A stretch of 64,000 bases of DNA. Source: Gammaproteobacteria bacterium (lineage in GTDB: Bacteria > Pseudomonadota > Gammaproteobacteria > Pseudomonadales > UBA5518). The position numbers were made by a program, and so were the translations under genes. Under the pieces are notes generated by a model. That model worked only from the letters and a program-made list of their open reading frames with translations, was not told the origin of the DNA and made no database searches. The first letter of the stretch is position 1, and every line of letters starts with the position of its first letter. Shown piece by piece: positions 8,893-17,759 of the stretch. The DNA lies in the NCBI GenBank assembly GCA_016705365.1, contig JADIYI010000008.1, positions 930,001 through 994,000 of the forward strand, written 5' to 3'.

Positions 8893-10389
8893 ATGGAGAG
8901 CGATGGCATGGATGTGTCCGGATCCCCGCGACGTGATTTTTTGCGGCGCATCGCCGGCCTGCTCGGCGCTGCCGCGTCACTGGCGCTGGCGCCTTCGCTG
9001 GCCGGGGCGCGACAGCTGGCGGGAAGCCTGGATGCGATCCGCGGCAAAATCATCCGCCGTGGTGATGCCGATTTCGAGTCCTGGCGTGCCAGCATGGTGT
9101 GGTACCTGTTCAAGCCGAGGCGTTATCCGCGCATGATCGTGCGCGCCGCATCCGAGCAGGACGTGATCGAGGCGGTGCGTTATGCACGCGACAACGGTCT
9201 CAGGATCACGGTCCGTGCGACCGGGCACAATCCGGCGCGCGCGGTATTGCGCGATGACGGGCTGCTGATAGATCTGTCCGGTCTGAGGGAGGTCGAGATC
9301 GACAGTGCGAGCCGCACGGCCTGGGTCCAGCCGGGGATTCGCAGCGAGGAATTCATCGAACTCACACGCCACCATGGGCTGGCATTCCCTGCCGCGCATA
9401 CCGGTATCGTCGGGCTGGGAGGCTACCTGACCGGTGGTGGCCTGGGATGGAACATGCCGGAATGGGGTATTGCCTGCCACTCGATACTCGCGGCCGAAAT
9501 CATCACCGCCGATGGCGAAAAAGTGCTGGCCTCGGCCGACGAGAACAGCGATCTGCTGTGGGCCTTGCGCGGTGCGGGGCCGGGATTTTTCGCTGCTATC
9601 GTGCGCTATCGACTGCAGTTGTTTCCGCTGCCGCAAGCCATAACCAAGAGCAAGTACCTGGTTCCGGTACGCGAGCTCGACAAAGTGACTGCTGCGCTGG
9701 AGACGCTGGCGCTGCACAAGCAGCAGCGGCTCGAGTTGCTGGCCGTGATCGGGCGGTTTTATCCACCCGGGAAACCGGTCGAGGAGCGCGAGCTGGTGTG
9801 CGCGATCAGCGCGGTGGCCTTTGGCGACACACGCGATGACGCGCTGTCGCTGCTCGAGCCGGTCGACAGCAGCGTAATTCCCGCGCTCAGCGTACTGAAA
9901 AAAGAGCACGTCCAGATGTCCTTTCCGGAATTGTTCGAAGGGCAGGAAACGGATTATTCCAGTCCATTGCGTACCGCGGTGGAGAATATCTGGACCGACC
10001 AGCCGGGCGCCGCTCTCAAGGCGCTGGCCGAGCGCATCCAGCAGACGCCGCCGCGTTCGCCGCAGTCTTTCGTGCTCTCCGCGTGGGGATTCAATCCCGG
10101 CAAACCCGACCAGGACATGAGCTTCACCAATACCGCGCCACACTATGTATCGTGGTATCTGATGGCATCGAGCGAGGCCGATATCGAACCCAATTTCCAG
10201 TGGATGGATGAGGCGGTTGAATTGCTCAAACCGCTGAGCCGTGGCCATTACATCAACGAGATCGACCCGGCGCGGTATCCGGCGCATGTTCGCGAGTGTT
10301 TCGCGCCGGCCAAATGGGAGCGCATGCAGCAACTGCGCAAGAAGCACGATCCACAAAATGTGTTTCATGCCTGGCTGGGACACACCTGA
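8893..10389 (+). CDS. Tat-exported FAD-binding oxidoreductase (VAO/BBE type)
   Basis: A protein of about 498 residues, starting at ATG 8893 or ATG 8908. The N-terminus has a twin-arginine signal, SPRRDFLRRIAG, followed by a hydrophobic stretch ending near ALAPSLAGA, so it is probably folded with FAD and exported. The PCMH-type FAD domain shows VRATGHNPARA (the His is a candidate covalent FAD link) and GGYLTGGGLGW. The C-terminus contains the berberine-bridge-like NEIDPARYP...PQNVFH end. No second Cys attachment motif is seen. Such enzymes oxidise alcohols, sugars or alkaloid-like compounds with electron transfer to oxygen or a cytochrome. A dihaem cytochrome gene lies 1 kb downstream. Confidence 0.85.
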   Translation: MESDGMDVSGSPRRDFLRRIAGLLGAAASLALAPSLAGARQLAGSLDAIRGKIIRRGDADFESWRASMVWYLFKPRRYPRMIVRAASEQDVIEAVRYARDNGLRITVRATGHNPARAVLRDDGLLIDLSGLREVEIDSASRTAWVQPGIRSEEFIELTRHHGLAFPAAHTGIVGLGGYLTGGGLGWNMPEWGIACHSILAAEIITADGEKVLASADENSDLLWALRGAGPGFFAAIVRYRLQLFPLPQAITKSKYLVPVRELDKVTAALETLALHKQQRLELLAVIGRFYPPGKPVEERELVCAISAVAFGDTRDDALSLLEPVDSSVIPALSVLKKEHVQMSFPELFEGQETDYSSPLRTAVENIWTDQPGAALKALAERIQQTPPRSPQSFVLSAWGFNPGKPDQDMSFTNTAPHYVSWYLMASSEADIEPNFQWMDEAVELLKPLSRGHYINEIDPARYPAHVRECFAPAKWERMQQLRKKHDPQNVFHAWLGHT

Positions 10390-10442
10390 GTGCTGGCCGC
10401 ACCTATCGGGGAAAGCATGCATGACGCCCGCGGGGTGCCGCG

Positions 10443-11441
10443 ATGAATGCCTGCCATCGCCCGCTGATTTCGGTGGTCGGTGCCGGTCGCATGGGCCGCG
10501 GCATTGCACTGTTCTTCGCCTACTCCGGTTACCCGGCGTGGCTGATAGACAGCGAGGCCCGTCCGGCGGCTGCGTTCCTGGAGCTGCAGCGCTCGGTAAT
10601 CACGGAGTTGGGCGCGGAACTGCAGTTTTTGCAGGACCTCGATATCGTGTCCGGGCAGCAGGTCGCCGCTATCCTGGCCCGCATCAGGGTGCTGGAAAAG
10701 CCCGCGGGAGAGGCGGTGCTGGCTGACGCGGATTTCGTGTTCGAAGCGGTTGCGGAAGTGCCGGAGATCAAGCAGCACACCTATGCATGGATGCACGAGC
10801 ATGTGGGTGCGAACGCAATCGTGGCGTCCACGACTTCGACCATGACGGCGGATTCGCTCGCGGTCCAGTGCCGTTTCCCCGCGCGCTTTGCCAATGCCCA
10901 CTGGCTGAACCCGGCTTACCTGATGCCACTGGTTGAAATCAGCCCTGCCGCACAGACCGGTGACGCGACAGTCGGCGCACTGCGCAAACTGCTCGAGGGC
11001 CTCGGCAAGGTGACGGTGCTGTGCCGCTCGTCACCGGGCTACATCGTCTCGCGCATCCAGGCGCTGGCGATGAACGAGGCGGCGCGCTTGGTGGAGGAAG
11101 GCGTGGCCAGCGCCGAGGATATCGACAAGGCCACGCGCATCGGCTTCGGGATTCGTTACGCAGTTCTCGGCATGCTCGAATTCATCGATTGGGGTGGCGG
11201 CGACATTCTGTACCACGCCAGCAATTACCTGGCGCAGAACATCGATGAGCAACGTTTTTCGCCACCCGATATCGTGCGGCGCAACATGGAACAGGGCCGC
11301 GGCGGGTTGCGTGATGGCAAGGGCTTCTACGATTACGGCGACATCGACGTCGACGCCTACCGGCGCCAGCGGCTCGGTGCCTTTGTACGCTTGCTGCAGC
11401 ACAGCAAGCTGATGCCTCACGCGGCGGGCGACAGCAATTGA
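10443..11441 (+). CDS. 3-hydroxyacyl-CoA dehydrogenase family protein
   Basis: A 332-residue protein with an N-terminal Rossmann domain (VVGAGRMGRGIALFFA) and the C-terminal helical domain of 3-hydroxyacyl-CoA dehydrogenases. The catalytic His-Glu pair is represented by NAHWLNPAYLMPLVE; SPGYIVSRIQALAMNEA and DGKGFYDY are also typical. It uses NAD to oxidise a beta-hydroxyacyl-CoA or related hydroxy acid. Free-standing forms include hydroxybutyryl-CoA and carnitine dehydrogenases. It lies between a flavoprotein and a cytochrome c gene and may belong to the same catabolic unit. The substrate is not evident. Confidence 0.85.
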   Translation: MNACHRPLISVVGAGRMGRGIALFFAYSGYPAWLIDSEARPAAAFLELQRSVITELGAELQFLQDLDIVSGQQVAAILARIRVLEKPAGEAVLADADFVFEAVAEVPEIKQHTYAWMHEHVGANAIVASTTSTMTADSLAVQCRFPARFANAHWLNPAYLMPLVEISPAAQTGDATVGALRKLLEGLGKVTVLCRSSPGYIVSRIQALAMNEAARLVEEGVASAEDIDKATRIGFGIRYAVLGMLEFIDWGGGDILYHASNYLAQNIDEQRFSPPDIVRRNMEQGRGGLRDGKGFYDYGDIDVDAYRRQRLGAFVRLLQHSKLMPHAAGDSN

Positions 11442-11457
11442 CCACGTGGAACAGCCG

Positions 11458-12006
11458 ATGAAAGCGAATAAAACTCTGATGGGCGCGCTGGCGATGGCTG
11501 TGATCGCGTTGTGCGCGCATGGCGGGGATCAGCGAAGCCCTGGCGACAAGGCGCTCGATTGTGTTGCCTGTCATGGCGCACGGGGAGTCGGCGAGCACAT
11601 GAACTGGCCGGATCTTGCGGGGCAGCAGCGCGCCTATCTGGCCAAGCAACTCGCGGATTTTCGCTCCGGCGTGCGCCATGACCCATGGATGAGCCCGATG
11701 GCGCAGCGCCTGTCGGATGCGGATATCGCGGACCTGGCTGCTTATTTCAGCTCGCTGGCGCGGGGCGATGATACGAATCGCATTGCCGGCACCGATACGG
11801 CAGCCTGCACCGCCTGTCACGGCGCGCTCGGGCTAAGTGACAATTCACAGTGGCCGAACCTGGCAGGCCAGAAGAAAATCTACCTGCAAAGGCAACTCGA
11901 GGCGTTTCGCGACGGGCGGCGCGATGATCCGCTGATGAGCCCCGTTGCCCGCGGGCTGTCGGATCTGCAGATCGAAGCGCTGGCGCAGTACTACTCCAAG
12001 CCCTGA
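11458..12006 (+). CDS. dihaem cytochrome c (c4 type)
   Basis: A 182-residue exported protein from ATG 11458, with a signal peptide (MKANKTLMGALAMAVIALCAHG). Two tandem domains each carry a CxxCH haem site (CVACH and CTACH), followed by the matching WPDLAGQQRAYLAKQL / WPNLAGQKKIYLQRQL repeats and axial Met candidates (MSPMAQRLS, MSPVARGLS). This is the cytochrome c4 layout. It shuttles electrons in the periplasm and may accept them from the nearby exported flavoprotein. It lies 16 bp after the dehydrogenase gene, which suggests co-transcription. Confidence 0.9.
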   Translation: MKANKTLMGALAMAVIALCAHGGDQRSPGDKALDCVACHGARGVGEHMNWPDLAGQQRAYLAKQLADFRSGVRHDPWMSPMAQRLSDADIADLAAYFSSLARGDDTNRIAGTDTAACTACHGALGLSDNSQWPNLAGQKKIYLQRQLEAFRDGRRDDPLMSPVARGLSDLQIEALAQYYSKP

Positions 12007-12097
12007 GCAGCGATACGGCGACGCAACGCGCGGGTGTCTGTTGCAACCTGCCACCGACAATCCGGTGCCAGAGTTTTTCGCGCTGCCTGCAAACGGC

Positions 12098-13444
12098 TCA
12101 AACCGCCGGCAGGTGGGCCAGCGAGGCGAGCAGTTCCTGCTCCGGAAACGCGAAATTTTCCAGTTCGCCGGCGAAGTACCGGTCGTAGGCCGACATGTCG
12201 AAATGGCCGTGCCCCGTGAGGTTGAAGAGCAGCGATTTTGCTTCGCCGCTGGCGGTGCATTCGCGTGCGGCGCGGATGGTGGCGGCGATCGCGTGAGTCG
12301 CTTCCGGTGCCGGCACGATCCCCTCGCAACGCGCAAAAAGAACACCGGCCTCGAAGGTCTCGAGTTGCGCGACTGCCTGCGCCTCGATCAGTTTCTCGTG
12401 GTACAGCTGGCTTACCAGCGGCGAGGCTCCGTGGTAGCGCAAGCCGCCGGCATGAATGCCTGGCGGGATGAACTCGTGGCCCAGGGTATGCATTTTCAGC
12501 AGCGGTGTCAGGCCGATGGCATCGCCAAAATCGTAGGCATAGCGCCCGCGGGTGAGCGAGGGGCAGGACGTCGGTTCCACCGCGATCAGACGAACCTCCT
12601 TGCCTGCCGCCTTGTCGGCAAAGAACGGAAACGCGATACCGCCGAAACTCGATCCGCCACCGCAGGGCGCGAACACCATGTCCGGGTAGTCCCCGACCAT
12701 GGCCATTTGTTTTTTTGCTTCCAGACCGATCACGCTCTGGTGCAACAGCACGTGGTTGAGCACCGAGCCAAGCGCATAATTGGTGTCGCTGCGTCCGGCT
12801 GCTTCCTCGGCCGCCTCGGAGATGGCGATGCCCAGCGAACCGGTGGTATCGGGGTGTTCAGCCAGTATCTTGCGCCCCGATTCGGTCATGTCGGTGGGGC
12901 TGGAGAAAACCTCTGCTCCCCAGGTTTGCATCATCGAGCGCCGGTAGGGCTTCTGCTGGTAGCTGACCCTGACCATGTAGACCCGCACGGCCAGTCCGAA
13001 CAGCTGCCCGGCAAGCGCCAGCGAGCAACCCCACTGGCCCGCACCGGTCTCGGTGACCAGGCGACGGACGCCGGCCTGGCGGTTGTACCAGGCCTGGGCG
13101 ACCGCGGTGTTGGGCTTGTGCGAACCGGCGGGACTGACCGACTCATTCTTGTAATAAATGCGTGCCGGTGTACCCAGCGCGCGCTCCAGGCGATGCGCCC
13201 GGTAAAGCGGAGAAGGGCGCCACAGGCGCAGGGCATCGCGCACTTCCTCGGGTATCGGAATCCAGCGCTCCGCGCTCATCTCCTGTTCGATGATCCCGGG
13301 CGGGAAAATCGCCGATAGCGCATCGGCGCTTGCCGGCTGGCCGTCCGCACCGAGCGGCGGCACCGGCGGATTCGGCATGTCTGCCGCCACGTTGTACCAA
13401 TGGGTAGGCAGATCTGACTCCGCCAGCAGGATTTTTGTGTGCAT
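12098..13444 (-). CDS. tryptophan synthase beta-like PLP enzyme (TrpB2 type)
   Basis: A 448-residue PLP enzyme. The start ATG at 13444 is supported by GGAAGG 7 bases upstream, although the open frame extends to 13537. Motifs are SPAGSHKPNTA with the Schiff-base lysine, ETGAGQWGCSLA, a glycine-rich phosphate loop APCGGGSSFGG, and a C-terminal LTGHGHFD. Length and the N-terminal extension fit TrpB2, which works without a tight TrpA partner. No trpA is next to it. The reaction is probably L-serine plus indole to tryptophan, but a related beta-replacement is possible. It is transcribed opposite to its neighbours. Confidence 0.85.
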   Translation of the reverse strand: MHTKILLAESDLPTHWYNVAADMPNPPVPPLGADGQPASADALSAIFPPGIIEQEMSAERWIPIPEEVRDALRLWRPSPLYRAHRLERALGTPARIYYKNESVSPAGSHKPNTAVAQAWYNRQAGVRRLVTETGAGQWGCSLALAGQLFGLAVRVYMVRVSYQQKPYRRSMMQTWGAEVFSSPTDMTESGRKILAEHPDTTGSLGIAISEAAEEAAGRSDTNYALGSVLNHVLLHQSVIGLEAKKQMAMVGDYPDMVFAPCGGGSSFGGIAFPFFADKAAGKEVRLIAVEPTSCPSLTRGRYAYDFGDAIGLTPLLKMHTLGHEFIPPGIHAGGLRYHGASPLVSQLYHEKLIEAQAVAQLETFEAGVLFARCEGIVPAPEATHAIAATIRAARECTASGEAKSLLFNLTGHGHFDMSAYDRYFAGELENFAFPEQELLASLAHLPAV

Positions 13445-13794
13445 CAGCAAGCCTTCCGCAAGATTGGTGGAGCACTGCTCTGCAGTGCGGCGGGCAATAC
13501 TTTCATATCCGGACTTGAATGACCAGTTGTGTGCCAAGCGCGGCGTTGTCGCCTTCGAAAGGAGAGCCAGGCCATGGTATTACCGAGTTCTGTCTGTCGC
13601 AGGACGCCGCGAGGTTTGCAGACTGCCGGACAAGTGCGATGATACCGCGCTGTTTGTCGCCGGTGGCACTTGTCTGCACGGTCTCGAGGCGCGCGGTTTT
13701 CCGGGCGGAGTCGAAGCGCCGACTTCACGGCCGGAGATGAATACACGACCAAAAGTGTTTTACCTCAACTGACAGCAAATCCGGGAATAACAGG
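13445..13794. other. divergent intergenic region
   Basis: This 350-bp stretch lies between the oppositely transcribed TrpB2-like gene and the small coupled gene at 13795. Open frames in it have no recognisable protein content. An 11-codon frame (ATG at 13739) preceded by GGAG is present, but I see no attenuator structure to go with it. No convincing terminator or operator was found. Confidence 0.4.
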
Positions 13795-14004
13795 ATGAGC
13801 AACAGCACATCGAGCATGATCGGTGACGGTTCGCGTGTCGGCTATGCGCCGGGAATGCGGCTCGATTCGTTGATCACCCTGGTGGCAGGCGCCGCGGCAA
13901 TGTTCGACCTGCCACGGCTTCGCCATGTCGCACGCGACCGTCATTGGGTTGTGGAGCTTCGCTGCAAGCCGAAAAAATTCCCGCGCAACGGCCTGTCGCG
14001 ATGA
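13795..14004 (+). CDS. small hypothetical protein coupled to the DUF2478-DUF364 gene
   Basis: A 69-residue protein from ATG 13795 (preceded by CAGG), whose stop overlaps the next start in an ATGA (14001-14004). The centre is moderately hydrophobic (SLITLVAGAAAMF) and the C-terminus is basic with one Cys (VVELRCKPKKFPRNG). I do not recognise the family. The 4-bp overlap with a gene of the DUF2478/DUF364 metal-related families suggests a shared role and coupled translation. Confidence 0.55.
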   Translation: MSNSTSSMIGDGSRVGYAPGMRLDSLITLVAGAAAMFDLPRLRHVARDRHWVVELRCKPKKFPRNGLSR

Positions 14005-15221
14005 CGCGCAGGTCCGCGTCCGTCGCGCTGGCAGCGGTGCTGTATACCCCACGCGGCAACCGGCGGGTGTTCCGCGAATTTGCCGATGAAATGAAGACGC
14101 GCGGCTGGCGTGTCGCCGGTGTGACGCAGCAATCCGTGGACGCAAGCGGCGCTTCGCGTGCCGGGGTCGATGGTGTCGCGCTCGATGGCGGTGAAACCAT
14201 CGCGCTGACGCGCCCGAGCCCGGATAACCCGGGCTGCAGTCTGGTTCCCGATGCGCTGGCGCGCCTGATCGAGGTGATGCGCCGGGCAATCGATGCGGCA
14301 CCGGATTTGATCGTGATCGAGAAGTTCGGTGAACACGAGCAGCGCGGCGCCGGTCTGATGCCGCTGATTCTCGAGGCGGTGGCGTCCGGTATACCGGTTG
14401 TTGTCGCGGTGCCGGCGGCAGCCATTGATATCTGGAGCAGCTATACCGGTGGGCTGGGCGAATTGCTGGCCTGTGACACCGCCGCGCTCAGACGCTGGTG
14501 GCGTGCGCGCAATGTACTCGAGGAACTGGCGCGCGGGGTTGGTCCGGAACCTGCCCGGCGCGTGCTGATCGGATTGAACTGGACCCTGGTCGAGGGTCCG
14601 CATGGTTGTGGCCTGGCGTACAGTCCGGCACGTGGTAGTGCCGGTTGCCGTTCGCTCGAGGTGGCCGGCACGCTGCACTCCCGCTCGCTGCGCGATCTTG
14701 CCGGACTGGCGAGTTCGTGGAACCCGTTCGAGGCTTCGGTCGGGGTGGCGGCGATCAATGCACACTACAACCGCTACGATCTGCGCGGCGCCGAGAGCAA
14801 CGGTCTCGACGTGCTGCGGGGAGTGCCAGGCAACAGCGTGTGTATTGGCAGCTTTCCCGGAATTCGCGAGCGTTTTCACGATATCCGGATTATCGAAATG
14901 CAACCGCAGCAAGGGGAATATCCGGAAACCGCCACTGAAGCGGTGCTGAGCACGGCGGACGTGGTGGTGGTTACCTCATCGGCACTGGTCAACGGCAGCT
15001 TTCCACGCATTCTCAATGCCTGCACCCGTGATGCGCAGGTTGCGCTGGTTGGGCCGGGGGCGCCCATCGCGCCGTCCCTGGGCTACTACGGCGTGACAAC
15101 GGTTGCCGGACTGGTGATAGAGAACGTCGATGCGGTGGCCGAACTCATTGCGCAGGGCGGCTCGGTCAAGGCAATCAAGCGCTACGGCCGTTACCTGACG
15201 CTGCAGACTGCGGTGCCCTGA
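14001..15221 (+). CDS. DUF2478-DUF364 fusion protein
   Basis: A 406-residue protein from ATG 14001. Residues about 5-165 match DUF2478 (start AAVLYTPRGNRRVF, then DLIVIEKFGEHEQRGAGL and IPVVVAVP). Residues about 170-405 match DUF4213/DUF364 (GLNWTLVEG with GCGLAYSPARG, then NAHYNR, FPGIRERF, EMQPQQGEYPE, TSSALVNGS and LVGPGAPIAP). DUF364 is described as a putative heavy-metal chelation domain, and DUF2478 genes are often found near molybdate transport genes. The fusion may therefore handle or sense a metal or its cofactor. No Mo transporter is in the window, so this is inference. Confidence 0.75.
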   Translation: MTRRSASVALAAVLYTPRGNRRVFREFADEMKTRGWRVAGVTQQSVDASGASRAGVDGVALDGGETIALTRPSPDNPGCSLVPDALARLIEVMRRAIDAAPDLIVIEKFGEHEQRGAGLMPLILEAVASGIPVVVAVPAAAIDIWSSYTGGLGELLACDTAALRRWWRARNVLEELARGVGPEPARRVLIGLNWTLVEGPHGCGLAYSPARGSAGCRSLEVAGTLHSRSLRDLAGLASSWNPFEASVGVAAINAHYNRYDLRGAESNGLDVLRGVPGNSVCIGSFPGIRERFHDIRIIEMQPQQGEYPETATEAVLSTADVVVVTSSALVNGSFPRILNACTRDAQVALVGPGAPIAPSLGYYGVTTVAGLVIENVDAVAELIAQGGSVKAIKRYGRYLTLQTAVP

Positions 15222-15238
15222 GCGCCCCCGGGCCTGGT

Positions 15239-15418
15239 TCAACTCTCCTCGTCCTGCTCATCCTCGAACGGGCGACAATGAAAGGCGATCACCTGCGCCG
15301 CCTGGTCGTGAATGCCGCCGCTCGGATTCATGATGCGAGCGGCGTTTGCCAGCCGGTCCGAATTGAGCACGCCGATGTGCTCCGCTGCTGTCAGCGAAGT
15401 GAATTCAACACGCTCAAT
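15239..15418 (-). CDS. putative small acidic protein, possible ATT start
   Basis: A 59-codon open frame directly follows the SQR-like gene. Its first codon ATT (15418-15416) overlaps that gene's TGA in an ATTGA, mirroring the ATGA overlaps seen elsewhere. Codon use is like that of real genes here. The sequence reads RVEFTSLTAAEHIGVL, later NPSGGIHDQAAQVIAFHC, and ends in a very acidic tail (FEDEQDEES). No family is recognised. If ATT is not used, an internal GTG or ATG would leave fewer than 45 residues. Confidence 0.4.
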   Translation of the reverse strand: MERVEFTSLTAAEHIGVLNSDRLANAARIMNPSGGIHDQAAQVIAFHCRPFEDEQDEES

Positions 15419-16652
15419 CTTCCGTGAAAGCCGTGTTGTGCGGCAGGAATCGCTCGTATCCCTTGAGCATGTAGTGCCAGTAGAAAAGCGGCAGGCCGGT
15501 TTTCTTGATCCACCAGTTCAGGCGGCGCTCCCGGGCCGGGTTGAGCGGCAGCGTCGGCGTGACTTTTCCGCCATAGGTGAATTCCGCCATGATGCATTTG
15601 CCGATGGCGGTGGTCAGCGGGCACGAGGCGTATCCGTCGTAGGCCGGTTCCAGTTCGCGTCCCGCCATCGCGTGCAGCAGGTTGCGCACAACCACCGGAG
15701 CCTGCTTGCGCACGGCCGCAGCCGTCTTGGAGTTGGGTGTGGAACAGACGTCGCCAAGCGAGAATATGTTGGCGAAGCGGGTGTGCCGCAGCTTGTTCTG
15801 GTCGACTTCCACCCAGCCCGCCGCATTTGCCAGTTCGCTGTTCTTCACTGCCGCGGGCGGGCTCTGCGGCGGCGACACATGAAGCATGTCGAAACCCACC
15901 TCGATCCGCTCGCCCTGCCGCTCGCCGCCGACGATCTCGAAGGTGGCGCGTTTTGCGGGTCCGTCCACGCTGACCAGGTTGTGCTGGAAGTTGGTGCTGA
16001 TGTTGTACCTGGCCGCGACCTTGCCAAGTTCGCGCGCAAAATATGGCACACCGAAGATGACGGGTCCGTGCGCGTAGAACTCGACGGTGCAGGAGGCGAG
16101 TTTGCCCTCGCGGTGCAGCAGATCCGCACTGAGATAGGCAGCTTTCTGCGGCGCGCCAGGGCACTTGAACGGTAGCGGAGGCTGGGTGAATACCGCGCGC
16201 GCGCCCGCTTGCAGGTCCTGCAGGCAGCGCCAGGTATACTCCACATGCGCCGGCGAATAATTGCTGCATACGCCGTTTGCGCCGAGCGCTTCCCGCAGAC
16301 CTTCGATCCGCTCCAGATCGAGACCGATGCCGGTAGCGACCACCAACCATTCATAGCTGCAGCTGTCGCCATTGTCGAGATCGAGCGAGTTCGCTTGCGG
16401 CCGGAAGGCAGTGACCGCTGCCGGGATCAGGGTCACACCGCCCGGTATCAGGCTGCGCGTGTCGCGGCGCGTTGCTTCGAGGGGATATTGTCCTGCTCCA
16501 ACCAGCGTGAATGCCGGTTGGTAATAGTGGTGTGCGGCGGGCTCGACCAGTGCGATATCGAGCCGGGGCGCGCGCCGGCGCAGGCTCGCGGCCACGGTAA
16601 TGCCGGCGCAGCCCGCGCCGATCACGAGTACCTGGTGTTTGTGACTGCTCAT
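15414..16652 (-). CDS. sulfide:quinone oxidoreductase-like flavoprotein
   Basis: A 412-residue FAD protein. I prefer the ATG at 16652, which is preceded by GGGGGA about 6 bases upstream, over the open frame reaching 16763. It has the N-terminal FAD Rossmann motif VIGAGCAGITVAASL and the SQR-typical HYYQPAFTLVGAGQY. Two cysteines are at the expected redox positions (GVCSNYS and FKCPGAPQKAA). A second FAD motif is FSLGDVCS, and a hydrophobic C-terminal region may contact the membrane. It resembles type II SQR (mitochondrial-like), which oxidises sulfide and reduces quinone. Related NADH dehydrogenases are the alternative; the cysteines favour SQR. Confidence 0.8.
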   Translation of the reverse strand: MSSHKHQVLVIGAGCAGITVAASLRRRAPRLDIALVEPAAHHYYQPAFTLVGAGQYPLEATRRDTRSLIPGGVTLIPAAVTAFRPQANSLDLDNGDSCSYEWLVVATGIGLDLERIEGLREALGANGVCSNYSPAHVEYTWRCLQDLQAGARAVFTQPPLPFKCPGAPQKAAYLSADLLHREGKLASCTVEFYAHGPVIFGVPYFARELGKVAARYNISTNFQHNLVSVDGPAKRATFEIVGGERQGERIEVGFDMLHVSPPQSPPAAVKNSELANAAGWVEVDQNKLRHTRFANIFSLGDVCSTPNSKTAAAVRKQAPVVVRNLLHAMAGRELEPAYDGYASCPLTTAIGKCIMAEFTYGGKVTPTLPLNPARERRLNWWIKKTGLPLFYWHYMLKGYERFLPHNTAFTED

Positions 16653-17019
16653 CGTCGCCATCCCCCGGATGAAAATGCAGGTAGTCAGGTTGCCCGTTGC
16701 ACGCGGGATCGCAGCGATTCCTCGCCGGGCACATGGCGCGCTGAATGATAGGTATTTCGTCAATCAAAGTCTTGCTGCCAGTGGCGGAAATATCCGGATC
16801 CTGGCAGGCTCCAGGGGTAATATGGCCGCCTGCCGGTGTCCGCGTGTCGCTGGCCGCGGCTTTTTGGGCTGGGCGCCCGGATGCCGGTGGGCGCAACCGC
16901 AGGAGAGATGGGCCGGGCGTGTCGATGCGAGCCCGTGACAATGATGTGAAACACAACGCCTTGCGGTGGTATCGTTGGACGACACCACGCGAAGCGTTCC
17001 AGGTTGGAAGGAATACGCT
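16653..17019. other. divergent intergenic region
   Basis: A 367-bp region between the SQR-like gene (minus) and the DUF1614 gene (plus). Open frames through it look like chance frames in GC-rich DNA. Promoters for both sides must lie here, but I cannot mark a convincing pair of boxes or an operator. Confidence 0.35.
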
Positions 17020-17698
17020 ATGCCTGCCGGGTTGCTGGCGTTATTGATGACGTTTTTGCTTCTGCTGCTGATGCCGTTGCTGCTCGCCGATGCGATGGTT
17101 TCGGCGCTGCAGCAGCTCGGTATGACGCGTTCTTTCGGCGCATTGCTGGTGCTCGCAATATTTGCCGGCAGCCTGTTCAATATCCCGGTCAGGCGCAAAT
17201 CCCGCGCCGAGGTGCTGGCGTATCGTCCGTTCGATTTCTATGGAATCGACCGGCTCGCCCCGCGCCTGGTCGGCGAGAGGTCGCAGCAGGTGATTGCGCT
17301 CAATGTCGGCGGTTGCGTGATCCCGCTGCTTATCGTCGTGTACCAGCTCATGCGTCTCCGGACCCGGCGACGCTTCGGTGCTGCCGGCACTGCTGGCGGC
17401 CTGCGCGCTGAACACGGCAGCCTGCTATCTGATGGCCCGTCCGGTAGCCGGGCTTGGCATATTGCTGCCGATATTCGTCCCGGGTTGTCTCGCCGCGTTA
17501 CTGGCGCTGTTTCTGGCGCCCGCGCATGCACCCGGTGTCGCGTTCTGTGCCGGGGTGCTCGGACCCCTGATCGGAGCCGACCTGCTGCATCTGCGCGATC
17601 TCGGTCGGCGTGGGGCAGGGTTGCTGAGTATAGGTGGCGCCGGGACTTTCGATGGAATCGTGGTCTCCGGATTTCTGGCCGTGATGCTGAGCGCCTGA
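17020..17698 (+). pseudogene. DUF1614 membrane protein gene with a frameshift
   Basis: The ATG at 17020 follows GGAAGGA. The first frame encodes two membrane segments and the family stretch ALNVGGCVIPLLIVVYQLM, then runs into unrelated residues. The reading continues one frame on, from about 17356 (SGPGDASVLPALLAACALN), through more membrane helices and LSIGGAGTFDGIVVSGFLA to the stop at 17698. A single extra base between about 17353 and 17360 explains the break. DUF1614 proteins are uncharacterised inner-membrane proteins. A sequencing error is possible. Confidence 0.7.
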
Positions 17699-17759
17699 AT
17701 AAGGGCTTTCTGTTAACCTCCGGGGGCGGCAATACCCCACCCGGAGCGTGATTCGGTAT

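Noticed and set aside
11945..13318. 457-codon plus-strand open frame
   Set aside because: Antisense to the TrpB2-like gene, with no recognisable protein motif.
13290..13772. 160-codon plus-strand frame
   Set aside because: Mostly antisense to the start of the TrpB2-like gene; no domain or ribosome site supports it.
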